64,000 nt of DNA, taken from NCBI GenBank assembly GCA_002842875.1, contig PHEF01000013.1, positions 1 to 64,000 on the forward strand, written 5' to 3'. Of the stretch, positions 50,671 to 59,450 are shown one piece after another. Each line of letters opens with the position of its first letter. Positions within the stretch are counted from its first letter, which is position 1. This DNA comes from Alphaproteobacteria bacterium HGW-Alphaproteobacteria-3 (lineage in GTDB: Bacteria > Pseudomonadota > Alphaproteobacteria > Parvibaculales > Parvibaculaceae). The notes beneath the pieces are model-generated. The model searched no databases, had not been told where the DNA came from, and saw only the letters and a list, made by a program, of their open reading frames with translations. A program made the translations under genes and the position numbers.

Positions 50671-51603
50671 TCACGACTTCAGAACAAGAAAGCCCGCCCT
50701 CGGAAAGTGAACCACTACATCGCCGACGCGCGGGTCGCTTCGCTTCAGCGCAATGTGCTGGGCGGAGGAAGAGACGAGCTCGCCCGCGATCGGGTCGCGG
50801 CCGTAATCGTCCGCCATCACGGTCACCGCATCGCCGGGCTTCAGCCCGTTCGGTTCGCCGGGATCGGCCTTCGCGGCTTCCGTGCTCGTTGCCGCTTTTG
50901 CAATGTCGAGCGCGGCATCCCGCGAAATTTCGCTGCGCTGGCCGTGCCCAATTCCGGCGACACGTTTTTCCCACGCGGTAACGCCCGGAAAGCCATCGAT
51001 CAGTTTCGCGCCAGCCGGGCTCGTCCAACGCACAAAGGCGAGATTGTAGAAGGCGCTCGCATCGGCGAGACCAGGCTCGTTTCCGGGCAGGAAGCGGCGG
51101 CCGTCGGCAAGCTGCTCTTCAAGCCAGCCGAGCTGCGCGCGGAACTGTTCGGCCATCATCGGCGCGGCGGCCTTCATGCCCGCGATATCGAAGGGGCGGC
51201 CCGTCAGCTTTTCCCGGTCCTTGATGAAGGCCTCGTCCGCCAGCGGTGTGCTGCCGCCAAAGATGATCGCGACGGCGGCCTGAAAGAAAACGCGATCCGT
51301 CCACATGGCGATGCCCCATTCCAGCCCCTTGCCGGAGCCCGGAAAAAGCGTCGGCGCCGGAAAGCGCCTTTCGAGTTCGCGCAGAATGATCTGCGTATCG
51401 CAATAGATGTCCGCGCCGATCTGCATCACCGGGATTTTCCGATAGCCGCCGGTCAGCGCCAGCAGTTCGGGTTTCGGCATGATGACCGGCTCGTCGCAAG
51501 CGAACCAATCGAGCCCCTTGATCCCGAAGGCCACGCGCACTTTCTCGGAGAAGGGTGAAATGTCGTATTGATGCAGAATGATCGATTGTGCGGTCGCGGC
51601 CAT
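50671..51603 (-). CDS. Glutathione S-transferase-like protein with extra C-terminal domain
   Basis: The 310-residue protein has an N-terminal thioredoxin-like GST domain ('LHQYDISPFSEKVRVAFGIKGLDW', 'LTGGYRKIPVMQIGADIYCDTQIIL') and a longer than usual C-terminal helical part, with about 80 extra residues ending in a small beta-rich section ('LKPGDAVTVMADDYGRDPIAGELV'). It lies 9 bases after a second GST gene, so they are co-transcribed. Probable role is detoxification or ether cleavage. Confidence 0.83.
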   Translation of the reverse strand: MAATAQSIILHQYDISPFSEKVRVAFGIKGLDWFACDEPVIMPKPELLALTGGYRKIPVMQIGADIYCDTQIILRELERRFPAPTLFPGSGKGLEWGIAMWTDRVFFQAAVAIIFGGSTPLADEAFIKDREKLTGRPFDIAGMKAAAPMMAEQFRAQLGWLEEQLADGRRFLPGNEPGLADASAFYNLAFVRWTSPAGAKLIDGFPGVTAWEKRVAGIGHGQRSEISRDAALDIAKAATSTEAAKADPGEPNGLKPGDAVTVMADDYGRDPIAGELVSSSAQHIALKRSDPRVGDVVVHFPRAGFLVLKS

Positions 51604-51612
51604 GGGGCCTCC

Positions 51613-52398
51613 CTATTCGAATTCGTAGCTGAAGCGGATGTTGTTCTTCTTCAGGCCTTCGAGAACGATCTCCGGTCCGCCGGTCTTCATCATCCATTCG
51701 AGACGATGGTCGCGGTACTCGCGCTTGAAGAGGCCTTGTTCGAGGATGTTCGCCACCTGCTGCATGCCGGCGATGCTGTCATGCGCTTCGAGCGCCGTGC
51801 GGGCAACGCTTGCACGGCCGTTCGCGCGTGCGAGCCACTTGCCGAGAGGTGAGCCTTCGTCCGGCGCGTTGCCGAAGCCCGCGGAGCCGTTGACATAGGG
51901 CACCACGGAGAGGTCGCCCCAGCCGAAGGCGCGATCGTTGAACCAGTCCGCATTGCCGAGTTGCTTCGTCAGCCAGTTCTGGATTTTTGCCGTCTGTTCG
52001 GCCGCGCGCTTCCCGATTTCCTGCGCTTTTTCGCCGGTGGCGCGTCCGAACCAGGAAATTTCGCCAAGGCCCCAGTTGATCGCCTCGTAATGCGTGTCGC
52101 AGACCTCCTCGATCATGCGCACCCTGGCGCGCGCCTCCGGCGTCGCGGGCAGCATGGCGGGCGAGGGAAATCTGTCTTCGAGATATTCGAGGATGATCGT
52201 CGAGTCGAAGATGCGGACATCGCCGTCGATGAGTGCCGGTACTTCGCCGCGCGGATTAGCAGCAAGGAATTCTCCTGCGCTCGCTCCCGAACCGATCCCG
52301 TCCGGCGTCCTCAGGTCGAGATCGACGTTCTTCTCGCGCGCGGAAATCTTTACCTTCTGCGCATAGGGCGAGAGCGGGTGTTCGTAGAGAATGGGCAT
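51613..52398 (-). CDS. Glutathione S-transferase
   Basis: The 261-residue protein shows 'LYEHPLSPYAQKVKISAREKNVD' (catalytic Ser/Tyr region), 'NPRGEVPALIDGDVRIFDSTIILEYLEDRFP' (glutathione site) and a helical C-terminal domain. First gene of the GST pair. Substrate unknown. Confidence 0.88.
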   Translation of the reverse strand: MPILYEHPLSPYAQKVKISAREKNVDLDLRTPDGIGSGASAGEFLAANPRGEVPALIDGDVRIFDSTIILEYLEDRFPSPAMLPATPEARARVRMIEEVCDTHYEAINWGLGEISWFGRATGEKAQEIGKRAAEQTAKIQNWLTKQLGNADWFNDRAFGWGDLSVVPYVNGSAGFGNAPDEGSPLGKWLARANGRASVARTALEAHDSIAGMQQVANILEQGLFKREYRDHRLEWMMKTGGPEIVLEGLKKNNIRFSYEFE

Positions 52399-52509
52399 TG
52401 CGACCTCCCGGCTTTGTTGCGCGGATCATCGGGGTCCGCTCCGCGCCTGTCCACAGGGCGAACGATCACGGATGCGTGACGTTCCGCGGGCATCCCGAAA
52501 GACGCGACG

Positions 52510-53490
52510 TCAGCCGCGCAAGCGTCCCTGCCGTTTCGTGAGTTCCGCCATCTGGCCGAAGACCGTCGGCACGTCGTTCGGCGTGTCGTCGCCGGAGAAC
52601 TCCTTGTAGAGCGTCGACACATTCACGACGATTCGCTCGCCATCGCCCCAGCTGTCGTAATCCGACATGTCGATGTCGGCCGCCGCGTCGAAGGCGGAGA
52701 GGCCTGCATCGTAGCGCTTCCTCGCTTCGTCACGCACATAGGTGAGGTAGTCCCTCACCGCCTGTACGCCTTGCTTGCCGGTGATCGGACCATGTCCGGG
52801 CACCACGGTTTCGACATCCATGGCCATGATCTTGTCGCAGGCGGATATCCAGTTCGAGACCGGTCCCTCCCACATGATCGGGTGTCCTTCGATGAAAAGG
52901 ATATCGCCGGTGAAAACGGTCTTGTCCGCGGGTACGTAGACAAGCGAGTCGCCCGGCGTATGTGCGGGGCCGACATGCATGATGCGGATTTCCTTCGAGC
53001 CGACATGCCGCGTCAGTTCCGTCTCGAAAGTCGTCGTGGGCAATGTCTGCGTCACGCTCTTGAAGTCGAAGGGGCCAAAACACTGCGTCACATATTTGCC
53101 GAGGTCGCCAAGGCCCGGCGCCAGGTCGAGGAAGCCCGCGAGCAATGCCGGCGGTTCGTGGCGCATGGCCTCGACCGCGAGCTTGTGGGCAATGATCTCC
53201 GCGCCGTGGCAGCACTCATTGCCGTTGCAGTGGTCGCCATTGTGATGCGTGTTGACGACGGTCCTGATCTCGGCGGCGGCTTTCGGTTCCGCCTTGCGCA
53301 TCGCGCTCAGCATCTCGCGCGTCAGCGGTACATCGAAGAGCGTGTCGATCAGAAAGGATTCGCCGTCGTCGACAACAAGCCCCGCATTCGACCAGCCCCA
53401 GCCGCCGTCCGGCTGCAGCCAGGCATAGCCGCCATTGCCGAGATCGTGCAGACCCTTCGTGTATTGAAACCGGCTCAGTCCCAGACTCAT
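52510..53490 (-). CDS. Metallo-beta-lactamase-fold hydrolase
   Basis: The 326-residue protein has the metal motif H82-H83-N-G-D86-H87 ('NTHHNGDHCNGN'), a second His in 'MHVGPAHTPGDSLVYVP', Asp in 'FTGDILFIEGHP' and His in 'VPGHGPITG', so the binuclear site is complete. GGAGG stands 6 bases before the ATG at 53488-53490. Co-directional with two CMD genes and two GST genes; substrate unknown. Confidence 0.88.
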   Translation of the reverse strand: MSLGLSRFQYTKGLHDLGNGGYAWLQPDGGWGWSNAGLVVDDGESFLIDTLFDVPLTREMLSAMRKAEPKAAAEIRTVVNTHHNGDHCNGNECCHGAEIIAHKLAVEAMRHEPPALLAGFLDLAPGLGDLGKYVTQCFGPFDFKSVTQTLPTTTFETELTRHVGSKEIRIMHVGPAHTPGDSLVYVPADKTVFTGDILFIEGHPIMWEGPVSNWISACDKIMAMDVETVVPGHGPITGKQGVQAVRDYLTYVRDEARKRYDAGLSAFDAAADIDMSDYDSWGDGERIVVNVSTLYKEFSGDDTPNDVPTVFGQMAELTKRQGRLRG

Positions 53491-53506
53491 GAAATCCTCC
53501 CCCCTG

Positions 53507-54073
53507 TCAGCCATGGCTTTCCATGCTCCGCCTGATCTCGTCCAGGCCGCTCGTGGCGATATCCGTCTCCTCGAGTTCGATCTCGAATGTTTCGAGGTAG
53601 CGGCAGACGAGAAGATAGATGCCGATGATGATGACGAGTTCCTGCATCCCGGCGTCCCCGACATGCTTCCTCGCCTCGGCAAAGAGCCGGGCCTCGGCCT
53701 TCACATTCGCGACCTGATCGTCGGTAAAGGCGAGGACGGCGTTTTCCGCCTCGCTGAAGAGGGGCGAGGGAAGCGCGCCTTCCGCCGCCGCGATCCGCTC
53801 CGGGCTCATGCCCAGCATTCCCGAGACACGGCGGTGCTGATGCTGCTCATAGCCCGATCCGCAGAGATGGCCGACGCGCAGGATCACCAGTTCGCGAAGT
53901 TCCGCGTCGAGAAGCCCCTCGTTCAGATAGGCGTTGATGAGCGCCATGAAGGGTACGAATGAAGGGCCGCTGCCCGCGAGCATGCGGAAGATGTTGAGCT
54001 GCGGCAGCCGCGCGGAGAGTTCGCGCGCGGCGGGCGGCAGGGTCGCGGGATCGGGATAGGGAAGGCGCGCCAT
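53507..54073 (-). CDS. Carboxymuconolactone decarboxylase (AhpD-like) family protein
   Basis: The 188-residue helical protein has the CMD core ('LRELVILRVGHLCGSGYEQHQHRRVSGMLGMSPERI'). The CxxC redox pair of true AhpD is not present; only one cysteine is seen, so peroxidase activity is doubtful. It lies 5 bases after a paralogue and 16 before the metallo-hydrolase gene. Confidence 0.85.
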   Translation of the reverse strand: MARLPYPDPATLPPAARELSARLPQLNIFRMLAGSGPSFVPFMALINAYLNEGLLDAELRELVILRVGHLCGSGYEQHQHRRVSGMLGMSPERIAAAEGALPSPLFSEAENAVLAFTDDQVANVKAEARLFAEARKHVGDAGMQELVIIIGIYLLVCRYLETFEIELEETDIATSGLDEIRRSMESHG

Positions 54074-54078
54074 CGGCG

Positions 54079-54630
54079 TCAGTCCTGCATGCCGGGCAGC
54101 TTTACGCCCGACTTGTGCCCCGGATCCTCGATATCGACGTCGAAGGTTTCGAGGAAGTTCGAGACCAGCGTATAGAAGCCGATGGTGATGATGAGTTCCT
54201 GAAGCTGCTTGTAGCCGAGTTTTTCCGCCAGCGGATTGAAGGTCGCGTCGGAAGCGCGCGTGTTCTTCACCACATCGTCGGTGAAGCGCATGACCTGGCG
54301 TTGCGTCTCGTCGAAGACCTTGGCGTCGGGGCCCTCGTGGATCGCCTTGATGAGTTCCTCGGACATGCCGATCTTCCGGGAGATTTCCTCGTGCTGGTAG
54401 ACCTCGTATGTCGAGCCGCGCAGCACGCCCGTCCGCACGATCGCGATTTCGCGCAACACCGGATCGAGGTCGCCGTGAATGAGGATTTCATTTCCGAGTT
54501 TGATGAAGCCGTCGATCATGTCGCCCGAATGGCCGAGCATCCGGAAGATGTTGAGGTTCGGCAGCTTCTCGTAGGTCTTCGCGGCGCGGCCGGTTGCCTT
54601 TGCCGTATCGAAATAGGGGATGCGGGCCAT
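54079..54630 (-). CDS. Carboxymuconolactone decarboxylase family protein, paralogue
   Basis: The 183-residue protein shares the pattern 'LREIAIVRTGVLRGSTYEVYQHEEISRKIGMSEELI' with its neighbour and lacks CxxC. The two start alike ('MARIPYFD', 'MARLPYPD'), pointing to tandem duplication. First gene of a minus-strand unit with the second CMD and the metallo-hydrolase. Confidence 0.86.
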   Translation of the reverse strand: MARIPYFDTAKATGRAAKTYEKLPNLNIFRMLGHSGDMIDGFIKLGNEILIHGDLDPVLREIAIVRTGVLRGSTYEVYQHEEISRKIGMSEELIKAIHEGPDAKVFDETQRQVMRFTDDVVKNTRASDATFNPLAEKLGYKQLQELIITIGFYTLVSNFLETFDVDIEDPGHKSGVKLPGMQD

Positions 54631-54734
54631 GCTCGCTTGTTCCTTCCCTGAATGTTGTTTTCTTTGCCGGGCAGTCTAACCCGCGCCGACGCTGCGTCCA
54701 GCCGCATTACCCCTTTGGGTGCTTCCGGCTTCTC

Positions 54735-54762
54735 TTGCCCCGGCCGCAGGGGTGGCTAAACT
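54735..54762 (+). promoter_or_regulatory. Weak candidate promoter of the acyl-CoA ligase operon
   Basis: TTGCCC and TAAACT are spaced by 16 bases in the 248-base divergent gap 54631-54878. Both elements are only moderately close to consensus. Confidence 0.3.
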
Positions 54763-54878
54763 GGCATGCAACAGAACCCGAAAAGGGCTGCCGGAAATGG
54801 CATGAACGCGCCGGGGCGGAGGGCCTGCCCGCGCGAAACAGGCACCATTGCCGAGAAATCTGGAGAGGAAACGACGCC

Positions 54879-56450
54879 ATGTTCGACGCCGAACGTATCA
54901 AATGTGCAGCAGACGTCACCCGCGCGCAGGCCGCCGTCCGGCCGGATGCCGTCGCGCAGGTCTTCGATGGCCGGGAAACGACCTATGCCGAACTCGACAG
55001 GCGGGCCAGCCAGGTTGCGCAGGCGCTGATCGCGGATGGCTGCAAGCCGGATGCCCGCATCGGTTTCATGGGCAAGGGGTCGGACCGCTATTTCGAGATG
55101 CTTTACGGGGCGTTCAAGGCCAAGGCCGTGGTGGTGGGCGTCAACTGGCGTCTCGCGGCGCCGGAAGTCGCTTATGTGTTGAACGATTCGAAAACCGAAA
55201 TCCTCTTTGTCGGCGACGAATTCTACGACCTTGTCGAAAAAGTGCTGCCGGAGTGCCCGACGGTCCGCAAGGTGATCGCGCTCGATGGCGGCCGAAACGA
55301 CTGGCAATCCTTCGACGATTGGCGCGCCGCCGCGAAAGCGGAAGACCCGATGCTCCCCGCGTCGCCGGACGACGACGTCATCCAGCTCTATACGAGCGGC
55401 ACGACGGGCCATCCCAAGGGCGTGCAACTCACCAACGCCAACTACATTTCCGTCTTCAAGCAGGGCGAGGGCGCGGGCTGGGCGAACTGGGGACCGGAAG
55501 ACGTCGTGCTCGTCTGCATGCCGCTTTTCCATGTCGCGGGCGTCAATATCGGCATCCTCGGCAATCTGCATGGCTGCCGGAACGTGATCCTGAAGGATGT
55601 CGATCCGCAGGTGATCCTGAAGCTGATCGAAACGGAAAAGCTCACCATCTCCTTCATGGTGCCGGCGGTGATCCTTTTCCTGCTGCAGCAGCCGAATATC
55701 GGCGAGGTCGACGTTTCGAGCCTCCGCCAGATTCTCTACGGCGCATCGCCCATCGCCGAAGACGTGCTTCGCCGCGCGCAGGAAACCTTCAAGGGCGCGG
55801 GCTTCGTGCAGCTTTACGGTCTCACCGAGACCTCGGGCGGCGCCACGAGCCTGCCGCCGGACGCGCACGATCCCGCAAAGGGCAAGCTCCGCTCCTGCGG
55901 CCTGCCCAATCCCGACATGGAAATCCGCGTCGTCGACGAAAACGGCAAGGACGTGCCGGTGGGCGAGGTCGGCGAGATCGTCATTCGCGGCGGCTCCGTC
56001 ATGAAGGGCTACTGGAACCGCGCGGAAGCCACGCAGGATTCGATCCGCGACGGCTGGTTCTATTCGGGCGATGCCGGTTTCTTCGATACGGACGGTTTCC
56101 TCTTCATCCACGACCGGGTGAAGGACATGATCGTCTCTGGCGGCGAGAACATCTATCCCGCCGAAGTCGAGAATGCGCTGTTCGGCCACCCCGCTATTGC
56201 CGATGCCGCCGTCGTCGGCGTGCCGCACGAGAAATGGGGCGAGGCGGTGAAGGCGATCGTGGTGCTGAAGCCCGGCGAGCAGGCGACACCCGACGAGATC
56301 ATCGCCTTCGCCAAGACGCGCATCGCGAGCTTCAAGGTGCCGAAGTCGGTCGACTTCATCGAGGCGCTGCCGCGCAACCCGTCGGGCAAGATTCTCCGCC
56401 GCGAGTTGCGGGCGCCCTACTGGGAAGGCCGGACGCGGATGGTCAATTGA
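54879..56450 (+). CDS. Fatty acid/aryl acyl-CoA synthetase
   Basis: The 523-residue AMP-forming ligase has 'QLYTSGTTGHPKGVQLTNANY', 'QLYGLTETSGGATSLPPD', 'GWFYSGDAGFFDTDGFLFIHDRVKDMIVSGGENIYPAEVE' and the catalytic lysine in 'NPSGKILRRELR'. It resembles medium- or long-chain fatty-acid ligases of alphaproteobacteria. GGAGAGG precedes the ATG by 10 bases. Its stop overlaps the TTG of the next gene. Confidence 0.92.
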   Translation: MFDAERIKCAADVTRAQAAVRPDAVAQVFDGRETTYAELDRRASQVAQALIADGCKPDARIGFMGKGSDRYFEMLYGAFKAKAVVVGVNWRLAAPEVAYVLNDSKTEILFVGDEFYDLVEKVLPECPTVRKVIALDGGRNDWQSFDDWRAAAKAEDPMLPASPDDDVIQLYTSGTTGHPKGVQLTNANYISVFKQGEGAGWANWGPEDVVLVCMPLFHVAGVNIGILGNLHGCRNVILKDVDPQVILKLIETEKLTISFMVPAVILFLLQQPNIGEVDVSSLRQILYGASPIAEDVLRRAQETFKGAGFVQLYGLTETSGGATSLPPDAHDPAKGKLRSCGLPNPDMEIRVVDENGKDVPVGEVGEIVIRGGSVMKGYWNRAEATQDSIRDGWFYSGDAGFFDTDGFLFIHDRVKDMIVSGGENIYPAEVENALFGHPAIADAAVVGVPHEKWGEAVKAIVVLKPGEQATPDEIIAFAKTRIASFKVPKSVDFIEALPRNPSGKILRRELRAPYWEGRTRMVN

Positions 56451-56992
56451 CCATCCGCCCGCGCGACGTTCTCGATTTCTGGTTCGCCGCCGGACCCGAA
56501 AAATGGTTCGCGCAGAACGATACCTTCGATGTGGATATCCGCCGCCGCTTCGCGGAGACGCATGCGCAGGCCGCCTCGGGCAGGCTCGATGCATGGACCG
56601 GCGACGCGCAGGGCATGCTCGCCCTCATCCTCGTGCTCGATCAGTTCTCGCGCAATCTCTGGCGGAACGATCACCGCGCCTTCCTGCAGGACGGGAAGGC
56701 GCTGTCGCTTGCGGATGAAAGCGTGCGCCGCCGCTTCGATGTCGAGACGCCTGCCACCGCGCGCAAATGGTTCTACATGCCCTATATGCATGCCGAAGAC
56801 CTCGCGGCGCAGGAGCAGGGCCTGACTTATTTTGCCCAGCGCCTCGACGATCCCGAGACGATGAAGTTCGCCATCGAACACCGCGACATCATCCGCCGCT
56901 TCGGCCGCTTCCCGCATCGCAATGCGATCCTGGGCCGCGAGACGACGCCGGAGGAACGGAGCTTCCTCGACGAGGGTGGTTTTGCCGGGTGA
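56447..56992 (+). CDS. DUF924 family protein
   Basis: The 181-residue protein has the DUF924 pattern 'RDVLDFWFAAGPEKWFAQNDTFDVDIRRRF', 'LALILVLDQFSRNLWRNDHRAFLQD', 'KWFYMPYMHAEDLAAQEQGLTYFAQRL' and 'RFGRFPHRNAILGRETTPEERSFL'. Function is unknown. The only start that keeps the N terminus is TTG at 56447-56449, overlapping the previous stop (TTGA), so translation is coupled. Confidence 0.85.
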   Translation: MTIRPRDVLDFWFAAGPEKWFAQNDTFDVDIRRRFAETHAQAASGRLDAWTGDAQGMLALILVLDQFSRNLWRNDHRAFLQDGKALSLADESVRRRFDVETPATARKWFYMPYMHAEDLAAQEQGLTYFAQRLDDPETMKFAIEHRDIIRRFGRFPHRNAILGRETTPEERSFLDEGGFAG

Positions 56993-57065
56993 GGTTTCGC
57001 CCTTGGTTCCCATTCCGCGCCGACCATATATCGTCGATCGGGAAATGAAGCGGGAGGAGCGATCC

Positions 57066-57794
57066 ATGATCAAAACGGCAATCGTCGCGGGCGTCGGCCC
57101 GCACAAGGGGCTCGGCGCGGTGCTTTCCCATCGTGCGGCGGGCGAAGGTTTTCATGTCTTCGTTGCCGGGCGCACGCTCGAAAAGCTCGAAGCGGTCGCG
57201 GAGGCGATCCGGGCGGAGGGCGGCGCAGCGACGCCTCTCGTCTGCGACGTGACAGACGAGGCGCAGGTGATCGCGCTGTGGAACCGGGCCGAGGAGACGG
57301 GGCCGGTGGCGCTCGCGATCTACAATGCGGGCAACAACATGCCGGGCAAGGTGTCGGGCATGACGGCCGAGTATTTCGAACGCTGCTGGCGTGTCTGCAC
57401 GTTCGGCGCCTTCCTGTTCGCGCGCGAGGCCTCCGATCACATGAGCCCGCGGGGCGAGGGGACGCTGCTTTTCACCGGCGCCTCGGCCAGCATGCGGGGC
57501 AAGGAAGGCTTCGGCGCTTTCGCCTCCGCCAAGGGGGGCTTGCGCAATTTCGCGCAGAGCGCTGCCAAGGAGCTTGGGCCGCTGGGCATCCATGTCGGCC
57601 ATGTCGTCATCGATGGCGGGATTTCGGGCGAGAAGCTTCACACGCTGGTGCCGGACTACGCGGCCCGCCGGGAGCAGGAGGGGCGGCTCATCGATCTGGG
57701 CGGGATCGCCGATGCCTATGTCCATCTTCACCGTCAGAAGCGCTCCGCCTGGAGCTTCGAGGTCGATATCCGCACCCATGCCGAGTCCTGGTAA
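57066..57794 (+). CDS. Atypical SDR with Phe at the catalytic tyrosine position
   Basis: The 242-residue protein has the SDR fold: nucleotide site 'VAGVGPHKGLGAVL' (7-20), 'CDVTDE' (60-65), 'YNAGNN' (86-91). The serine is S140, but the usual Y-x3-K is F152-ASA-K156. This 'FASAK' form is known in a branch of atypical SDRs, so it may not be a normal oxidoreductase. A GGAGGAGCG signal precedes the ATG. Confidence 0.85.
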   Translation: MIKTAIVAGVGPHKGLGAVLSHRAAGEGFHVFVAGRTLEKLEAVAEAIRAEGGAATPLVCDVTDEAQVIALWNRAEETGPVALAIYNAGNNMPGKVSGMTAEYFERCWRVCTFGAFLFAREASDHMSPRGEGTLLFTGASASMRGKEGFGAFASAKGGLRNFAQSAAKELGPLGIHVGHVVIDGGISGEKLHTLVPDYAARREQEGRLIDLGGIADAYVHLHRQKRSAWSFEVDIRTHAESW

Positions 57795-57924
57795 AGGGCG
57801 AAGACGGAGGGTAGGGCAGCGGCAAAAATCGCCGCCGGGGGCCTCTGCGTTCCGGCAAAGCTTGCCGGGAGGCGGCGTCGAGCTAGGATGTTTTTCTCTA
57901 AGCTATTGATTTTACATGTATTTA

Positions 57925-57972
57925 CCGGTTGGTCCGGCGGTTGCAATCCGGTTGGCAAACAAGTCCAACCGG
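57925..57972 (+). promoter_or_regulatory. CCGGTTGG repeats forming alternative hairpins before a small gene
   Basis: CCGGTTGG occurs at 57925-57932 and 57948-57955, and its complement CCAACCGG at 57965-57972. The second and third form an 8-bp stem with a 9-base loop; the first could pair with the third instead. The third element abuts the GGAG Shine-Dalgarno signal of the gene at 57985, so pairing could limit translation. Confidence 0.4.
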
Positions 57973-57984
57973 AGACCCCGAGAC

Positions 57985-58191
57985 ATGATCACCGATCGCG
58001 AAATCAACCTGCTCGCCGCCTATATGGTCGACACGCATGGCCGCAAGGCGCTTTCCTATGCCGATACGGCCGTCAGCGAGCTTGAGCAGATCGGCGAGAA
58101 AATGCGCGCGGATGCCTGGCGGATGCTGCGTGTGGTGGTCGAGGACATGGTCGAAGGCCGCCGCAGCCGCGAAGGCGAGGTTCTCCACTGA
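57985..58191 (+). CDS. Unknown small helical protein
   Basis: The 68-residue protein is all-helical and charged ('REINLLAAYMVDTHGRKALSYADTAVSELEQIGEKMRADAWRMLRVVVEDM'). It recalls small alphaproteobacterial proteins of unknown role; I cannot name a family. The ATG at 57985 has GGAG 10 bases before it, next to the CCGGTTGG hairpin, so the leader may control it. Confidence 0.65.
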   Translation: MITDREINLLAAYMVDTHGRKALSYADTAVSELEQIGEKMRADAWRMLRVVVEDMVEGRRSREGEVLH

Positions 58192-58317
58192 CGCTGCCTT
58201 GACGCCGGGGCGGTGCGGGTTTGTCGCGCCGCCGCAAACTTGCCGCTTGGCGTGTCCGGCGCCCGGCGGATAAAAGGGTCCCTCGCGACAATAACAAGAC
58301 GGGGAGGACCACCGGAC

Positions 58318-59259
58318 ATGTCACTCGATCCACAGGTGAAGGCGCTGCTCGAACAGCTCGGTGCCGATCCCGAAGCACCGCGCCTCATCGACCTGCCGCC
58401 CGCGGGCGGCCGCGAGATGTACCGCGCGATGGCGAGCATGCTCGATCTTCAGGGCGTCGCCATCGGCAAGATCGAGGACCGCGCCATTCCGGGGCCCGCG
58501 GGCGACATTCCCGTCCGCCTCTATACGCCCGTTGCCGCAGGGGGTACGTGCCCCGCGCTCGTCTATTATCACGGCGGCGGCTGGGTGATCGGCGATCTCG
58601 ATACGCATGATGCGCTCTGCCGCACCCTCGCCAACGAGGCGGGCTGCAAGGTGATCGCGGTCGATTACCGCCTCGCGCCGGAACATCCCTTCCCCGCCGC
58701 CTTCGACGATTCCTATGCGGCGGTGAAATGGGTGGAGGCGAACGCATCCGAAATCGGCATCGACCCGAACCGCATCGCGGTCGCGGGCGACAGCGCGGGC
58801 GGCAATCTCGCCGCCGCCGTCTGCCTGAAGGCGAAGGCCGAGAAGACGCCGCGGATCGCCTTCCAGCTTCTCATCTATCCAGTGACGGATGCGCCGCGCG
58901 GCACGCAGTCCTACAAGGATTTCGCCGAAGGCTATTTCCTCGAAGCGGACGGCATGGACTGGTTCTGGAACCATTATGTGACAAGCGCGGGCGCCGACCC
59001 GAAGGATCCCCACGCCGCGCCGCTTCATGCGGCATCGCTCGCGGGACTTCCGCGCGCCTATGTCGTCACCGCCGGTTTCGATGTGCTGCGCGACGAGGGC
59101 AAGGCCTATGCGGAAGCGCTCAGGAGGGCCGGCGTCGAGGTCGAATATGTGAACTATGAAGGCATGATTCACGGCTTCTTCAATCTGCAGGGCGCGCTCG
59201 ACGTGTCGCGCGATGCGGTGAAGGCGGCGGCAAAGGCGCTTCGCGAGGCGCTCGCCTGA
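58318..59259 (+). CDS. HSL-type (GDXG) alpha/beta hydrolase
   Basis: The 313-residue esterase/lipase has the oxyanion motif H85-GGG, nucleophile S159 in GDSAGG, acid D255 and base H285 ('IHGFFNL'), a complete hormone-sensitive-lipase family triad. Cytoplasmic, no signal peptide. It would hydrolyse short to medium esters. A clear terminator follows. Confidence 0.93.
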   Translation: MSLDPQVKALLEQLGADPEAPRLIDLPPAGGREMYRAMASMLDLQGVAIGKIEDRAIPGPAGDIPVRLYTPVAAGGTCPALVYYHGGGWVIGDLDTHDALCRTLANEAGCKVIAVDYRLAPEHPFPAAFDDSYAAVKWVEANASEIGIDPNRIAVAGDSAGGNLAAAVCLKAKAEKTPRIAFQLLIYPVTDAPRGTQSYKDFAEGYFLEADGMDWFWNHYVTSAGADPKDPHAAPLHAASLAGLPRAYVVTAGFDVLRDEGKAYAEALRRAGVEVEYVNYEGMIHGFFNLQGALDVSRDAVKAAAKALREALA

Positions 59260-59287
59260 AGGAATTCTCCGGCGGGTGTGCCAAGAG

Positions 59288-59316
59288 AGGCGGCGACGAG
59301 ATCGCCGCCTTTTTTT
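59288..59316 (+). terminator. Rho-independent terminator of the esterase gene
   Basis: A 9-bp stem (AGGCGGCGA/TCGCCGCCT) with a 5-base loop is followed by a run of seven T. Confidence 0.9.
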
Positions 59317-59450
59317 GCGCGTTTCGCCGTCCGCGCCGTTCCTGCCCGATCTGACCCCCGGTCAAAAGTCCGGGGCGGGAATGGAATGCGGCACAAGCAT
59401 GCGCTATAGAACGGAAAAGGCTTTTCACAACCGTCCCCGGGGAAACCTCC

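Noticed and set aside
53507-54630. The two CMD proteins as true AhpD peroxidases
   Set aside because: Neither has the CxxC redox motif.
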